Below, one piece after another: positions 34,510 to 43,122 of a stretch of DNA of 64,000 bases. How positions within the stretch are numbered: position 1 is the stretch's first letter; each line of letters starts with the position of its first letter. The notes under the pieces were generated by a model, which had not been told where the DNA came from, did no database searches, and saw only the letters and a program-made list of their open reading frames with translations. This DNA is from Streptomyces marianii. GTDB taxonomy: Bacteria; Actinomycetota; Actinomycetes; Streptomycetales; Streptomycetaceae. The position numbers were made by a program, and so were the translations under genes. The DNA lies in assembly GCF_005795905.1 (NCBI RefSeq), contig NZ_VAWE01000001.1, positions 2,204,501-2,268,500 on the forward strand, read 5' to 3'.

Positions 34510-35087
34510 ACGGGGACCCCAGGACGGGGACGGGCGGGGACCCCAGGGCCGATCGGACCCGCGCCCGGCTGCGCGCCGCCCTCCTCGACGAGTGCCGGGA
34601 GCGGCCGCTGGCGGAGGTGAGCGTAGCGGGGCTGGTCCGGCGGGCCGGCCTGGGCCGGGCCACGTTCTATCTGCACTACCCGGACCTGGACGCCCTCGCG
34701 GTGGACGCCTGCGCGGAGATCGTCCGGGACGCGGTGGAGGCGCTGCACGCCTGGCGCGGGGTGCCGGATCCCGAGGACCCGCCGTCCGCGCTGACGGAGT
34801 TCTTCAGCGGCGTCGTCCCGCACGCCGCCCTGTACCGCGCCCTCCTCCGCGAGGGCGGCGGCGGCCCGCTCGGCGACCTCCTGCACCGCGAGCTGAGGGA
34901 GCGGAGCCGCCGTGAACGGGAGCTGGTGGGCGCGCCCGCCCCCGACCTGGTCGCCTCGGTCGTCGCGTCCGCCTTCACGGGCCTGCTCGCCGACTGGCTG
35001 CACGGCAGTGTCGACGCCGGCCCCGAGGACATGGCGGCCCGGGTCTGGCGCCTGCTGCTGGCGCTGCACACGACGCCGCTGGGCTGA
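34506..35087 (+). CDS. TetR family transcriptional regulator
   Basis: A 193-residue repressor. The helix-turn-helix is in residues 20-60: RARLRAALLDECRERPLAEV, then VAGLVRRAGLGRATFYLHYP. The rest is an all-helical ligand domain. It is translationally coupled to the DUF1304 gene and most likely controls the shared promoter at 34073 through the 16-bp palindrome. The ligand is unknown. Confidence 0.92.
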   Translation: MNGDPRTGTGGDPRADRTRARLRAALLDECRERPLAEVSVAGLVRRAGLGRATFYLHYPDLDALAVDACAEIVRDAVEALHAWRGVPDPEDPPSALTEFFSGVVPHAALYRALLREGGGGPLGDLLHRELRERSRRERELVGAPAPDLVASVVASAFTGLLADWLHGSVDAGPEDMAARVWRLLLALHTTPLG

Positions 35088-35137
35088 CCGCACACCGGTG
35101 GAGCGCCGCCCCGGGCGGTCCGAGGCCCGGGGTGTGC

Positions 35138-35173
35138 GCGAGGCCACCGGCGCCGATGCCCCGGTGGCCTCGC
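35138..35173. terminator. Bidirectional hairpin between TetR and aldehyde dehydrogenase
   Basis: GCGAGGCCACCGG pairs perfectly with CCGGTGGCCTCGC over 13 bases with a ten-base loop. The two flanking genes converge on it. Confidence 0.75.
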
Positions 35174-35219
35174 ACGGTGCCGCGGGAGGCTCGGCGCTCC
35201 GGCGGGACCCTCAGGACGT

Positions 35220-36665
35220 CTACGCGTCCAGGGACGTCATCACGTGCTTGATGCGCGTGTAGTCGTCGAAGCCGTACGCCGACAGGTCCTTGCCGTAGCC
35301 CGACTTCTTGAAGCCGCCGTGCGGCATCTCGGCGACCAGCGGGATGTGGGTGTTGATCCACACACAGCCGAAGTCCAGCACCTTGGACATGCGCATCGCG
35401 CGGGCGTGGTCCTTGGTCCACACCGAGGACGCGAGGGCGTACTCCACGCCGTTCGCGTACTCGACGGCCTGCGCCTCGTCGGTGAAGGACTGGACGGTGA
35501 TGACCGGGCCGAAGACCTCGTTCTGGACGATCTCATCGTCCTGCTTGAGGCCGGAGACGACGGTCGGGGCGTAGAAGTAGCCCTTGTCGCCGACGCGCTG
35601 ACCGCCGGCCTCGACCTTCGCGTGGGCCGGGAGCCGGTCGATGAAGCCGGAGACCTGCTTCAGCTGGTTCTCGTTGTTGAGGGGACCGAACAGCACGTCC
35701 TCGTCGTCGGGCATGCCGGTCTTGGTGTCCTGCGCGGCCTTGGCCAGCGCGCTCACGAACTCGTCGTGAATGGACTCGTGCACCAGCACGCGCGTCGCGG
35801 CCGTGCAGTCCTGGCCCGCGTTGAAGAAACCGGCGACCGAGATGTCCTCGACGGCCTTCGCGATGTCGGTGTCCTCGAACACGACGACCGGTGCCTTGCC
35901 GCCCAGTTCCAGGTGGACGCGCTTCAGGTCCTTCGACGCCGACTCGGCCACCTGCATGCCGGCCCGTACGGAACCGGTGATGGAGGCCATCGCCGGGACC
36001 GGGTGCTCGACCATCATCCGGCCGGTGTCGCGGTCGCCGCAGATGACGTTGAAGACGCCCTTCGGCACGATCGAGCCGATGATCTCGGCGATGAGGACCG
36101 TGGAGGCCGGGGTGGTGTCCGACGGCTTCAGCACCACGGTGTTGCCGGCGGCGAGGGCCGGGGCGAACTTCCAGACCGCCATCATCATCGGGTAGTTCCA
36201 CGGGGCGACCTGCGCGCAGACGCCGACCGGCTCGCGGCGGACGATGGAGGTCAGCCCCTCCATGTACTCGCCCGCCGAGCGGCCCTCGAGCATCCGCGCC
36301 GCGCCCGCGAAGAAGCGGATCTGGTCGACCATGGGCGGGACCTCTTCGCTGCGGGTGAGCCCGAGCGGCTTGCCCGTGTTCTCCGACTCGGCCGCGATCA
36401 GCTCCTCGGCCCGCTCCTCGAAGGCGTCCGCGATCTTCAGCAGGGCCTTCTGGCGCTCGGCCGGGGTGGTGTCGCGCCAGGCCGGGAAGGCCGCGGCGGC
36501 GGCCGCCATGGCGGCGTCCACATCCGCCTGGCCGGACAACGGGGAGGTCGCGTACGCCTCGCCCGTGGCCGGGTTGACCACCTCGATGGTCCGCCCGTCA
36601 GCGGCGTCCCGGAACTCTCCGTCGATGTAATTGCGCAGACGACGCAGTTCGGTGGTCACAGCCAC
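35220..36665 (-). CDS. Gamma-aminobutyraldehyde dehydrogenase, second copy
   Basis: A 481-residue ALDH: QVAPWNYPMMMAVWKFAPAL, LELGGKAPVVVFEDTDIAKA, NAGQDCTAATRVLVHES (catalytic cysteine), EMPHGGFKKSGYGKDLS and YTRIKHVM. All are the pattern of aminobutyraldehyde dehydrogenases. It differs from the copy at 28128 in being outside the transporter operon and in facing a divergent Lrp regulator 170 bases away, so the two copies are probably used under different conditions. GTG at 36665 or 36659 are both usable starts. Confidence 0.93.
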   Translation of the reverse strand: MAVTTELRRLRNYIDGEFRDAADGRTIEVVNPATGEAYATSPLSGQADVDAAMAAAAAAFPAWRDTTPAERQKALLKIADAFEERAEELIAAESENTGKPLGLTRSEEVPPMVDQIRFFAGAARMLEGRSAGEYMEGLTSIVRREPVGVCAQVAPWNYPMMMAVWKFAPALAAGNTVVLKPSDTTPASTVLIAEIIGSIVPKGVFNVICGDRDTGRMMVEHPVPAMASITGSVRAGMQVAESASKDLKRVHLELGGKAPVVVFEDTDIAKAVEDISVAGFFNAGQDCTAATRVLVHESIHDEFVSALAKAAQDTKTGMPDDEDVLFGPLNNENQLKQVSGFIDRLPAHAKVEAGGQRVGDKGYFYAPTVVSGLKQDDEIVQNEVFGPVITVQSFTDEAQAVEYANGVEYALASSVWTKDHARAMRMSKVLDFGCVWINTHIPLVAEMPHGGFKKSGYGKDLSAYGFDDYTRIKHVMTSLDA

Positions 36666-36834
36666 CCCTCCTCAGATGTCCGATGGGTGAGACACCCCCA
36701 CACTACGCGGCCCAGGCTAGCCCGACGAGTGACGCTTTCGACAGACCCAACGCCGCTGTACTTCGAAATCGGTAACTTTTGAATGCCACAACAACGAATT
36801 TCATCGCTCACCGGTTGCAGAATCTACGACTCCA

Positions 36835-37344
36835 GTGCACAGTGTGCTCGTGGCCAGTCGAAGCACAGACTCCAGGACCGGGGGCGGCGGTACCTCCCCC
36901 ACGATCGATGCCGTCTCCCTGGCGATCATCGAGCAACTGCAGGAGGACGGGCGCCGGCCCTACGCCGCGATAGGCAAGGCCGTCGGCCTTTCCGAGGCGG
37001 CGGTCCGGCAGCGCGTCCAGAAGCTGCTCGACCAAGGCGTGATGCAGATCGTCGCCGTCACGGACCCGCTCACCGTGGGACTGCGGCGCCAGGCGATGGT
37101 CGGGATCAACGTCGAGGGCGACCTGGACCCGGTGGCAGATGCGCTGACCGCGATGTCCGAGTGCGAGTACGTCGTCATAACGGCGGGTTCGTTCGACCTG
37201 ATGGTGGAGATCGTCTGCGAGGACGACGACCACCTGCTGGAAGTGATCAACCGGCGCATCCGCACCCTCCCCGGCGTGCGCTCCACCGAGAGCTTCGTCT
37301 ACCTCAAGCTCAAGAAGCAGACCTACATGTGGGGAACCCGATAG
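36835..37344 (+). CDS. Lrp/AsnC family transcriptional regulator
   Basis: A 169-residue regulator: N-terminal helix-turn-helix (AIIEQLQEDGRRPYAAIGKA, VGLSEAAVRQRVQKLLDQGV) then a RAM-type effector domain (VGINVEGDLDPVADALTAMS, VYLKLKKQTYMWGTR). GTG at 36835 is chosen because MHSVLVASRS fits relatives I remember. It is divergent from the aminobutyraldehyde dehydrogenase and stops two bases before the aminotransferase start, so it very likely controls both. The AT-richer space at 36740-36800 is where its sites would be expected. Confidence 0.92.
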   Translation: MHSVLVASRSTDSRTGGGGTSPTIDAVSLAIIEQLQEDGRRPYAAIGKAVGLSEAAVRQRVQKLLDQGVMQIVAVTDPLTVGLRRQAMVGINVEGDLDPVADALTAMSECEYVVITAGSFDLMVEIVCEDDDHLLEVINRRIRTLPGVRSTESFVYLKLKKQTYMWGTR

Positions 37345-37346
37345 CC

Positions 37347-38717
37347 GTGAGCAAGGACCGCAGCGACCTCTCCAAGTCCGCCTACGACCACCTGTGGATG
37401 CACTTCACCCGCATGTCGTCGTACGAGAACTCCCCCGTGCCCACCATCGTGCGCGGTGAGGGCACCTACATCTACGACGACAAGGGCAAGCGCTACCTCG
37501 ACGGCCTCGCCGGCCTGTTCGTGGTCCAGGCCGGGCACGGCCGCAGGGAGCTGGCCGAGGTGGCCGCCCGGCAGGCCGAGGAGCTGGCCTTCTTCCCGGT
37601 GTGGTCCTACGCCCACCCGAAGGCGGTCGAGCTCGCCGAGCGCCTCGCGGGCGAGGCCCCCGGCGACCTCAACAAGGTCTTCTTCACCACCGGCGGCGGC
37701 GAGGCGGTCGAGACCGCGTGGAAGCTCGCCAAGCAGTACTTCAAGCTCACCGGCAAGCCGACCAAGTACAAGGTGATCTCCCGCGCGGTCGCGTACCACG
37801 GCACCCCGCAGGGCGCCCTGTCCATCACCGGCCTGCCGGGGCTGAAGGCCCCGTTCGAGCCGCTGGTGCCCGGTGCGCACAAGGTCCCGAACACCAACAT
37901 CTACCGCGCGCCGCTGCACGGCGACGACCCGGAGGCCTTCGGCCGCTGGGCCGCCGACCAGATCGAGCAGCAGATCCTGTTCGAGGGCCCGGACACCGTC
38001 GCCGCGGTGTTCCTGGAGCCCGTGCAGAACGCCGGCGGATGCTTCCCGCCGCCGCCCGGGTACTTCCAGCGGGTCCGGGAGATCTGCGACCAGTACGACG
38101 TACTGCTGGTCTCCGACGAGGTCATCTGTGCCTTCGGCCGCCTCGGCAAGACCTTCGCCTGCGACAAGTTCGGCTACGTGCCGGACATGATCACCTGCGC
38201 CAAGGGCATGACCTCGGGCTACTCCCCGATCGGCGCCTGCATCGTCTCCGACCGGCTCGCCGAGCCGTTCTACAAGGGCGACAACACCTTCCTGCACGGC
38301 TACACCTTCGGCGGCCACCCGGTCTCCGCGGCCGTCGGCCTCGCCAACCTCGACCTGTTCGAGCGCGAGAAGCTCAACCAGCACGTCCTGGACAACGAGG
38401 GCGCGTTCCTCTCGACGCTGCAGAAGCTGCACAACCTGCCGATCGTCGGCGACGTCCGCGGCAACGGGTACTTCTACGGCATCGAGCTCGTGAAGGACAA
38501 GCACACCAAGGAGTCCTTCAACGAGGAGGAGACCGAGCGGGTCCTCTACGGCTTCCTCTCCAAGGCGCTGTTCGACGCCGGCCTGTACTGCCGTGCCGAC
38601 GACCGCGGCGACCCGGTCGTCCAGCTCGCCCCGCCGCTGATCTCCACCCAGGAGACCTTCGACGAGATCGAGCAGATCCTGCGCGGCGTCCTCACCGAGG
38701 CCTGGTCGAAGCTGTAG
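37347..38717 (+). CDS. Class III aminotransferase (putrescine/GABA-type, pyruvate-dependent family)
   Basis: A 456-residue PLP enzyme. VFFTTGGGEAVETAWKLAKQ, RAVAYHGTPQGALSITG, VLLVSDEVICAFGRLGKTF (PLP ring aspartate) and the lysine in MITCAKGMTSGYSPIGA are the fold I class III marks. The sequence is nearer to omega-amine:pyruvate aminotransferases than to GabT at 19204. With its Lrp and aminobutyraldehyde dehydrogenase neighbours, a role in putrescine or diamine transamination is likely. GTG start two bases after the Lrp stop; a strong terminator follows at 38750. Confidence 0.93.
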   Translation: MSKDRSDLSKSAYDHLWMHFTRMSSYENSPVPTIVRGEGTYIYDDKGKRYLDGLAGLFVVQAGHGRRELAEVAARQAEELAFFPVWSYAHPKAVELAERLAGEAPGDLNKVFFTTGGGEAVETAWKLAKQYFKLTGKPTKYKVISRAVAYHGTPQGALSITGLPGLKAPFEPLVPGAHKVPNTNIYRAPLHGDDPEAFGRWAADQIEQQILFEGPDTVAAVFLEPVQNAGGCFPPPPGYFQRVREICDQYDVLLVSDEVICAFGRLGKTFACDKFGYVPDMITCAKGMTSGYSPIGACIVSDRLAEPFYKGDNTFLHGYTFGGHPVSAAVGLANLDLFEREKLNQHVLDNEGAFLSTLQKLHNLPIVGDVRGNGYFYGIELVKDKHTKESFNEEETERVLYGFLSKALFDAGLYCRADDRGDPVVQLAPPLISTQETFDEIEQILRGVLTEAWSKL

Positions 38718-38749
38718 GTCCGGACCCCCGGCCGGCGCCGTCGGCCGGC

Positions 38750-38805
38750 GCACGCGGCCCGGACGCCTCCCTTCGGGTGAGAAGGAAGGCGTCCGGGCCG
38801 CGTGC
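38750..38805 (+). terminator. Long hairpin after the aminotransferase
   Basis: GCACGCGGCCCGGACGCCT and AGGCGTCCGGGCCGCGTGC face each other, with the stem continuing past one mismatch to CCTT/AAGG and an eight-base loop. It ends the Lrp-aminotransferase unit and insulates the ABC genes downstream. Confidence 0.85.
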
Positions 38806-38914
38806 CGTGCGTACACCCGGCTCCGAGTCCCTACGGTGCTGTGACCGATCGGCCTCGGGGTCGTTCGCCCGTGCGGGGGAACGGAACCCACGGATCTGAA
38901 CCGAGGTGTACGCC

Positions 38915-39643
38915 ATGGTGGTCCCGCCGGACAACGATGTGCTCTGGGCGCGGTCCCTGAACCACGCCTTCGGCGGCTCGCCCGCCCTCTGCGGAGTCTC
39001 CCTCGGAGTGCGCGAGGGGGAGATCCTCGCGGTGAACGGCCCGCGCGGCAGCGGGAAGACGACCCTGCTGCGCTGCCTCTCGGGGCAGATCGTGCCGCAC
39101 CAGGGCGAGGTGTGGTTCAACAGCACACCCGTCCACACCATGGGGGCGCTGAACCGCGAGCGGCTGAGGCGCGAGCGCTTCGGCTGGATCGGGCCGGAAC
39201 CCCAGCTCGTGCCCGAACTGACCGCCTGGGAGAACGCGGCGCTGCCGCTGCTGCTGCGCGGCTCCTCGCACCGCAAGGCCAGGACCGCCGCCCTGGAATG
39301 GATGGAACGACTCGACATCGGGCGGTGCGCCCGCAAGCGGCCCCGGGCGCTGCTGCAGTCGCAGCGGCAGCGGATCGCCCTCGCCCGTGCCCTGGTCACC
39401 ACTCCCGCGGTGCTGTTCGCCGACGAGCCGACCGCCACACTGCACAGCTCCGACCGGGCCCAGGTGCTGCGCACCCTCACCACCGCCGCCCGGTCCCACC
39501 GCATCACCCTCGTACTCGCGACCCATGACGAGGAGGTCGCGACCCTTGCCGACCGTGGCGTGTCGCTGGTGGACGGCCGGCGTGTCACCCCGGTGCGGGA
39601 CGCGGAGGCGGAAGGCCGGGCCGAGTGCTCGCTCTCCGTCTGA
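38915..39643 (+). CDS. ABC transporter ATP-binding protein with degenerate signature
   Basis: About 242 residues. Walker A is VNGPRGSGKTTLLR and Walker B is VLFADEPTATLHSSD, with the H-loop in VLATHDEEVATL. The signature that is normally LSGGQ reads ALLQSQRQRIALARAL, so the serine-glycine pair is lost. The class resembles MacB/LolD-type exporter ATPases, whose partner is an FtsX-like permease, as here. Starts at ATG 38915 or GTG 38906. The altered signature may lower ATP hydrolysis or indicate a regulatory role. It overlaps the permease gene by 19 bases. Confidence 0.85.
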   Translation: MVVPPDNDVLWARSLNHAFGGSPALCGVSLGVREGEILAVNGPRGSGKTTLLRCLSGQIVPHQGEVWFNSTPVHTMGALNRERLRRERFGWIGPEPQLVPELTAWENAALPLLLRGSSHRKARTAALEWMERLDIGRCARKRPRALLQSQRQRIALARALVTTPAVLFADEPTATLHSSDRAQVLRTLTTAARSHRITLVLATHDEEVATLADRGVSLVDGRRVTPVRDAEAEGRAECSLSV

Positions 39644-40761
39644 GCCGCGGCTCCCACCCCCTCGTCCTGCTGCGCCGCCTCCTGGTGGCGACGGCCTCGG
39701 CGGGAGTGGGCTTCCTCCTTCTGTGCACCCTGTCCTACGCGATGTCCGGCCCGCACCCCTCCGATCCGGCGCTGCAGCGGCTGGCGTGGTGTCTCGCCCC
39801 GCTGGCGGCCACGGTCCAGTTCGCCGTGGCGGTGGCCCGCACGGATCCGAGTACGCGATCCCGTCAGGGCCTGTCCGCCGTCGGACTCGGACCGGTGCGC
39901 ATGAGCGCGCTGGCGGCCGCGTCCACGGCCGTGTCCTGCGTCCTCGGCAGCACGGTGGCCCTGCTGTTCTTCCTGCACCTGCGCGGGGACCTGAGCGGAA
40001 CGCCGTTCGACGGCGACGCGGCGGAACTGCTCGCCGCGGGCGAGCCCTTGCCGCTGGGGGCGGTGGTCCTGCTGCTCGCACTCGTCCCGGTCCTCGGCGC
40101 CGGGGCGGCCGCACTCGCTCTGCGCCCGCGCCGCCGGAAGGACGGCGAACTCCCCGACGACGAGACCGAGCACGCCACGGGGACGCCGGGCGGCCTCCCC
40201 TGGGGCGTCGCGCTGACGGCCGTGGGCGTCGCGATCGAGGCGTACACGGGCCGGGGCGTGGAGGGCGCCGGCGGCACCTCCGGCGGGGTGCTCGCCGGAT
40301 GGACGCTGACCGCGGTGGGGCTCGCGACGGCCGGCCCCGGCATCGTCCACGTGTGCGGGCGGGTGCTGCAGTCCCTGAGGCCCGGGGCGATGCGACTGCT
40401 CGCAGGGCGGGCGCTCATGGACGACGCACGCCGGATCGGGCGGCCCCTCGGCGTCGTGTGCGCCGTGGTGTCCGCCTTCGTCGCGGCCTCCGCGCTCGCC
40501 GGGGAACACCCGCAGCCCTTCGGGCCGCTGACCGCTCTCGGGGCGACCCTCGTCGTGGCCTGCACCCTGGCGACGCTGCTCACCTCGGCCGTCGAGGCAC
40601 GGCAGGCCCGGGCGGGCACACGGGCCGGTCTGCTCGAACTGGGCGCCTCAGTGGCCCTGCTGCACGCCACCGCCATGCTGCGGGCCGTGGTCCTGCTGGC
40701 CGTCTTCGCTCCGCTCACCTGGGCGGTGGCGGAGCTTGCGGCCCTGCCACTGCGGCGCTGA
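39625..40761 (+). CDS. Multi-helix membrane protein, FtsX-like ABC permease partner
   Basis: A 378-residue membrane protein with about eight or nine hydrophobic stretches, beginning LVLLRRLLVATASAGVGFLL and LAWCLAPLAATVQFAVAVAR and ending LLHATAMLRAVVLLAVFAPL. The DPSTRSRQGLSAVGLGPVRM segment resembles the cytoplasmic entry of FtsX-type permeases. It overlaps the ATPase gene by 19 bases, so the two are a transporter pair. The substrate is unknown; a peptide or lipid export role fits the class. Confidence 0.78.
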   Translation: MLALRLSRGSHPLVLLRRLLVATASAGVGFLLLCTLSYAMSGPHPSDPALQRLAWCLAPLAATVQFAVAVARTDPSTRSRQGLSAVGLGPVRMSALAAASTAVSCVLGSTVALLFFLHLRGDLSGTPFDGDAAELLAAGEPLPLGAVVLLLALVPVLGAGAAALALRPRRRKDGELPDDETEHATGTPGGLPWGVALTAVGVAIEAYTGRGVEGAGGTSGGVLAGWTLTAVGLATAGPGIVHVCGRVLQSLRPGAMRLLAGRALMDDARRIGRPLGVVCAVVSAFVAASALAGEHPQPFGPLTALGATLVVACTLATLLTSAVEARQARAGTRAGLLELGASVALLHATAMLRAVVLLAVFAPLTWAVAELAALPLRR

Positions 40762-40799
40762 GCCCCGGGCGAGGTCACCGACCCGGTCACGGACAGAGG

Positions 40800-41929
40800 C
40801 CGCGGCTGGGCTCGTCGTTCGACGACGACCGGGAGATCGAGACGCTCGATGAGTTCGACCGGGTCGTCGCGCGGCGGGGCAGCCTCGCGGGGCTCCACCT
40901 CCAGTCCGTCGACCTGAGCGGGCGCACGCTCGCTCTCCTCTCGTGCGACACCACGGCCGCCGCCTTCCTCGGCTGCGCCATGGAGCCGGACGCCACGGCC
41001 AAGGTCCGCGCGGACGGCGCCCTCGTCTTCCCTCTCCTGCCGGACCTCCCGTTCGACCCCTGCCGGGGGCGCCTCCACACCCCCGACGAGCTCTTCGACG
41101 GCCTCGCCGACGGCGGCTACGAGGTCACGCCCGACGCGCTCGCCCACGGTGGTTCCAGCTCACCAAGGCGGACCGGGACAACTACGCCTCGATGCTCAGG
41201 GCCCTGCACGACGACGCCGTCTCGGACGCTCTGGACGAACTCCTCGACGGGGTGCCGGTCGTGGGGGTGATGGGGGGCACGCGATGAGCCGCGGCACCGG
41301 CGAGTACGCCGGAGCGGCCCGGCTCGGCCGCACCCTCGCCCGCTCGTCCTGACCGTCGCCACCGGCGGCGGGCCCGGGGCGATGGAGGCGGCGAACCTCG
41401 GCGCCTACGCGGCTCCGCACCCCGACGAGATGCTGGACGAGTCCCTCGAACTCCTCGCCAAGGCACCGTCGTTCACCCCCTCCGTCAGCGACTGGGCGGC
41501 CGTAGCCCTCGAGGTCCGCTCGCGCCGGCCGGGGGCGGCGACTCGGTCGGCATCCCCACCTGGTTCTACGGGCACGAGCCGCCCAACCCGTTCGCCGGGC
41601 ACATCGCCAAGTACTTCGCCAACGCCACCCGCGAGGACGGGCTGCTCGCCCGCCGTACCGCCGGTGTCGTCTTCCTCCCCGGCGCCGCGGGCACACTGCA
41701 GGAGATCTTCGACAACGCGACCCCGAACTACGACGAGTCGCGGGGCGAGCCGACTCCGATGGTCCTGGTCGACCGCGCCCACTGGACGGAGCGGCTCCCG
41801 GCCTGGCCGCTGCTGTGTTCCCTGGCGAAGAGCCGGGCGACGCAGACGCGTATCGCCCTGGTCGACTCGGTGGAGGAGGCCCCCGGGGCGCTGGCCCGGC
41901 TGACGGCCGCCGCACGGCCCGTCGGCTGA
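40800..41929 (+). pseudogene. Frameshifted LOG-family Rossmann nucleotide-binding gene
   Basis: Read across frames this encodes a LOG-like protein of roughly 370 residues. FDDDREIETLDEFDRVVARR and DTTAAAFLGCAMEPDATAKV are in one frame, WFQLTKADRDNYASMLRALH in a second, LTVATGGGPGAMEAANLGAY in a third, and VGIPTWFYGHEPPNPFAGHI then AGVVFLPGAAGTLQEIFDNA in a fourth stretch. The signatures GGGPGAMEAAN and PGAAGTLQE are the nucleotide-binding marks of the family. At least three frame changes and one in-frame stop interrupt it near 41140-41150, 41350 and 41530, so it is decayed unless the sequence has errors. Confidence 0.8.
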
Positions 41930-42090
41930 TCGCGCCGAGGCACGTCGGGCGGGCCGCCCCGCGGCACGTTGAGCAGCTGCCCCGCAGTGCCCGTCGGCCG
42001 GTGACCGCCGCACGGCCGCCAGGAGCCGACGCCGCCCGGGGCGGCTGTCCCCCGGCACCCGCCGCGCGCGGCCGTGCCGCCCCGACCGGA

Positions 42091-43122
42091 TCAGTCGCCG
42101 GTGTCGGGTCGCAGGACCACCACGTCCTCCGCGTCGAACGCGACCCCGACCTCGACGCCCGGCTCGGGCGCGTCCCTGAGCCCGCACTCGGCCTCCAGCG
42201 GCGGCGCGTCGTCCGGCCGCAGCCGTACGGCGACATGGTGGCCGCGGAAGGTCAGGGACTCCACCGCGCACGGCAGTCCCGTGCCGCGTGGCCGAAGCCG
42301 TACCGCGGACGGCCGTACCAGCAGCCTGCAGGCGCCCTGGGGTGAGCCCACGGGAACCGGGACACCGCCCCAGGGGGTCTCGGCCGTGTCCCCGGTCACC
42401 GTCGCGGGCACCACGTTGGCGAAGCCGAGGAACCGGGCGACGAACTCCGAGACGGGCCGCTGCCACACGTCCCTGGGTGTGCCCGACTGGGCGACGCGTC
42501 CGTCGCGCATGACCACGACCCGGTCGGCGAGCGCGAAGGCCTCCCCCTGGTCGTGGGTGACGGCCAGCACCGTGGTGCCCAGCCGGCGGAACACCGCACG
42601 CAGTTCGACGACGAGCCGTTCCCGGAGAGTGCGGTCGAGCTGGCCCAGGGGCTCGTCGAGCATCAGCAGCCGCGGGCTGGGCGCGAGTGCCCGGGCCAGG
42701 GCGACGCGCTGCTGCTCACCACCGGAGAGCGTGCCGACGGCCCGTCGCGCGGCGCCCGGGAGCCCGACCAGTTCCAGCAACTCCTCGACCCGCAGACGCC
42801 GCTCGGCCTTCGGCACGCCGTGCATCCGCAGCCCGAAGGCGACGTTGCCGCCGACGTCGCGCTGCGGGAAGAGCTGGTGGTCCTGGAACATCAGGCCCAC
42901 CCCGCGGCGGTGCACCAGCACTCCGGTCTGGTCGCCGCCGCCGAGCAGCACCCGGCCGCCGTCCAGGGGCTGGAGCCCGGCGACGGCCCTCAGCAGGGTC
43001 GACTTGCCGCTGCCGCTCGGTCCGAGCACACACACGATCTCGTGGTCGGCGACCTCCAGGTCCACTCCGTCCAGCGCCACCCGCCGCCCGAAGCGTACGG
43101 TCGCGTCCTCCAGCGCCAGCAT
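42091..43122 (-). CDS. Thiamine ABC transporter ATP-binding protein
   Basis: A 343-residue ATPase: LGPSGSGKSTLLRAVAGL, LMFQDHQLFPQRD, GTLSGGEQQRVALARALA and LLMLDEPLGQLDR are all intact. A C-terminal TOBE-like domain begins near residue 235. It is the last gene of the three-gene operon headed by the substrate-binding protein and a TPP riboswitch, so it most likely powers thiamine import. The start ATG (43122) overlaps the permease stop by one base. Confidence 0.9.
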   Translation of the reverse strand: MLALEDATVRFGRRVALDGVDLEVADHEIVCVLGPSGSGKSTLLRAVAGLQPLDGGRVLLGGGDQTGVLVHRRGVGLMFQDHQLFPQRDVGGNVAFGLRMHGVPKAERRLRVEELLELVGLPGAARRAVGTLSGGEQQRVALARALAPSPRLLMLDEPLGQLDRTLRERLVVELRAVFRRLGTTVLAVTHDQGEAFALADRVVVMRDGRVAQSGTPRDVWQRPVSEFVARFLGFANVVPATVTGDTAETPWGGVPVPVGSPQGACRLLVRPSAVRLRPRGTGLPCAVESLTFRGHHVAVRLRPDDAPPLEAECGLRDAPEPGVEVGVAFDAEDVVVLRPDTGD

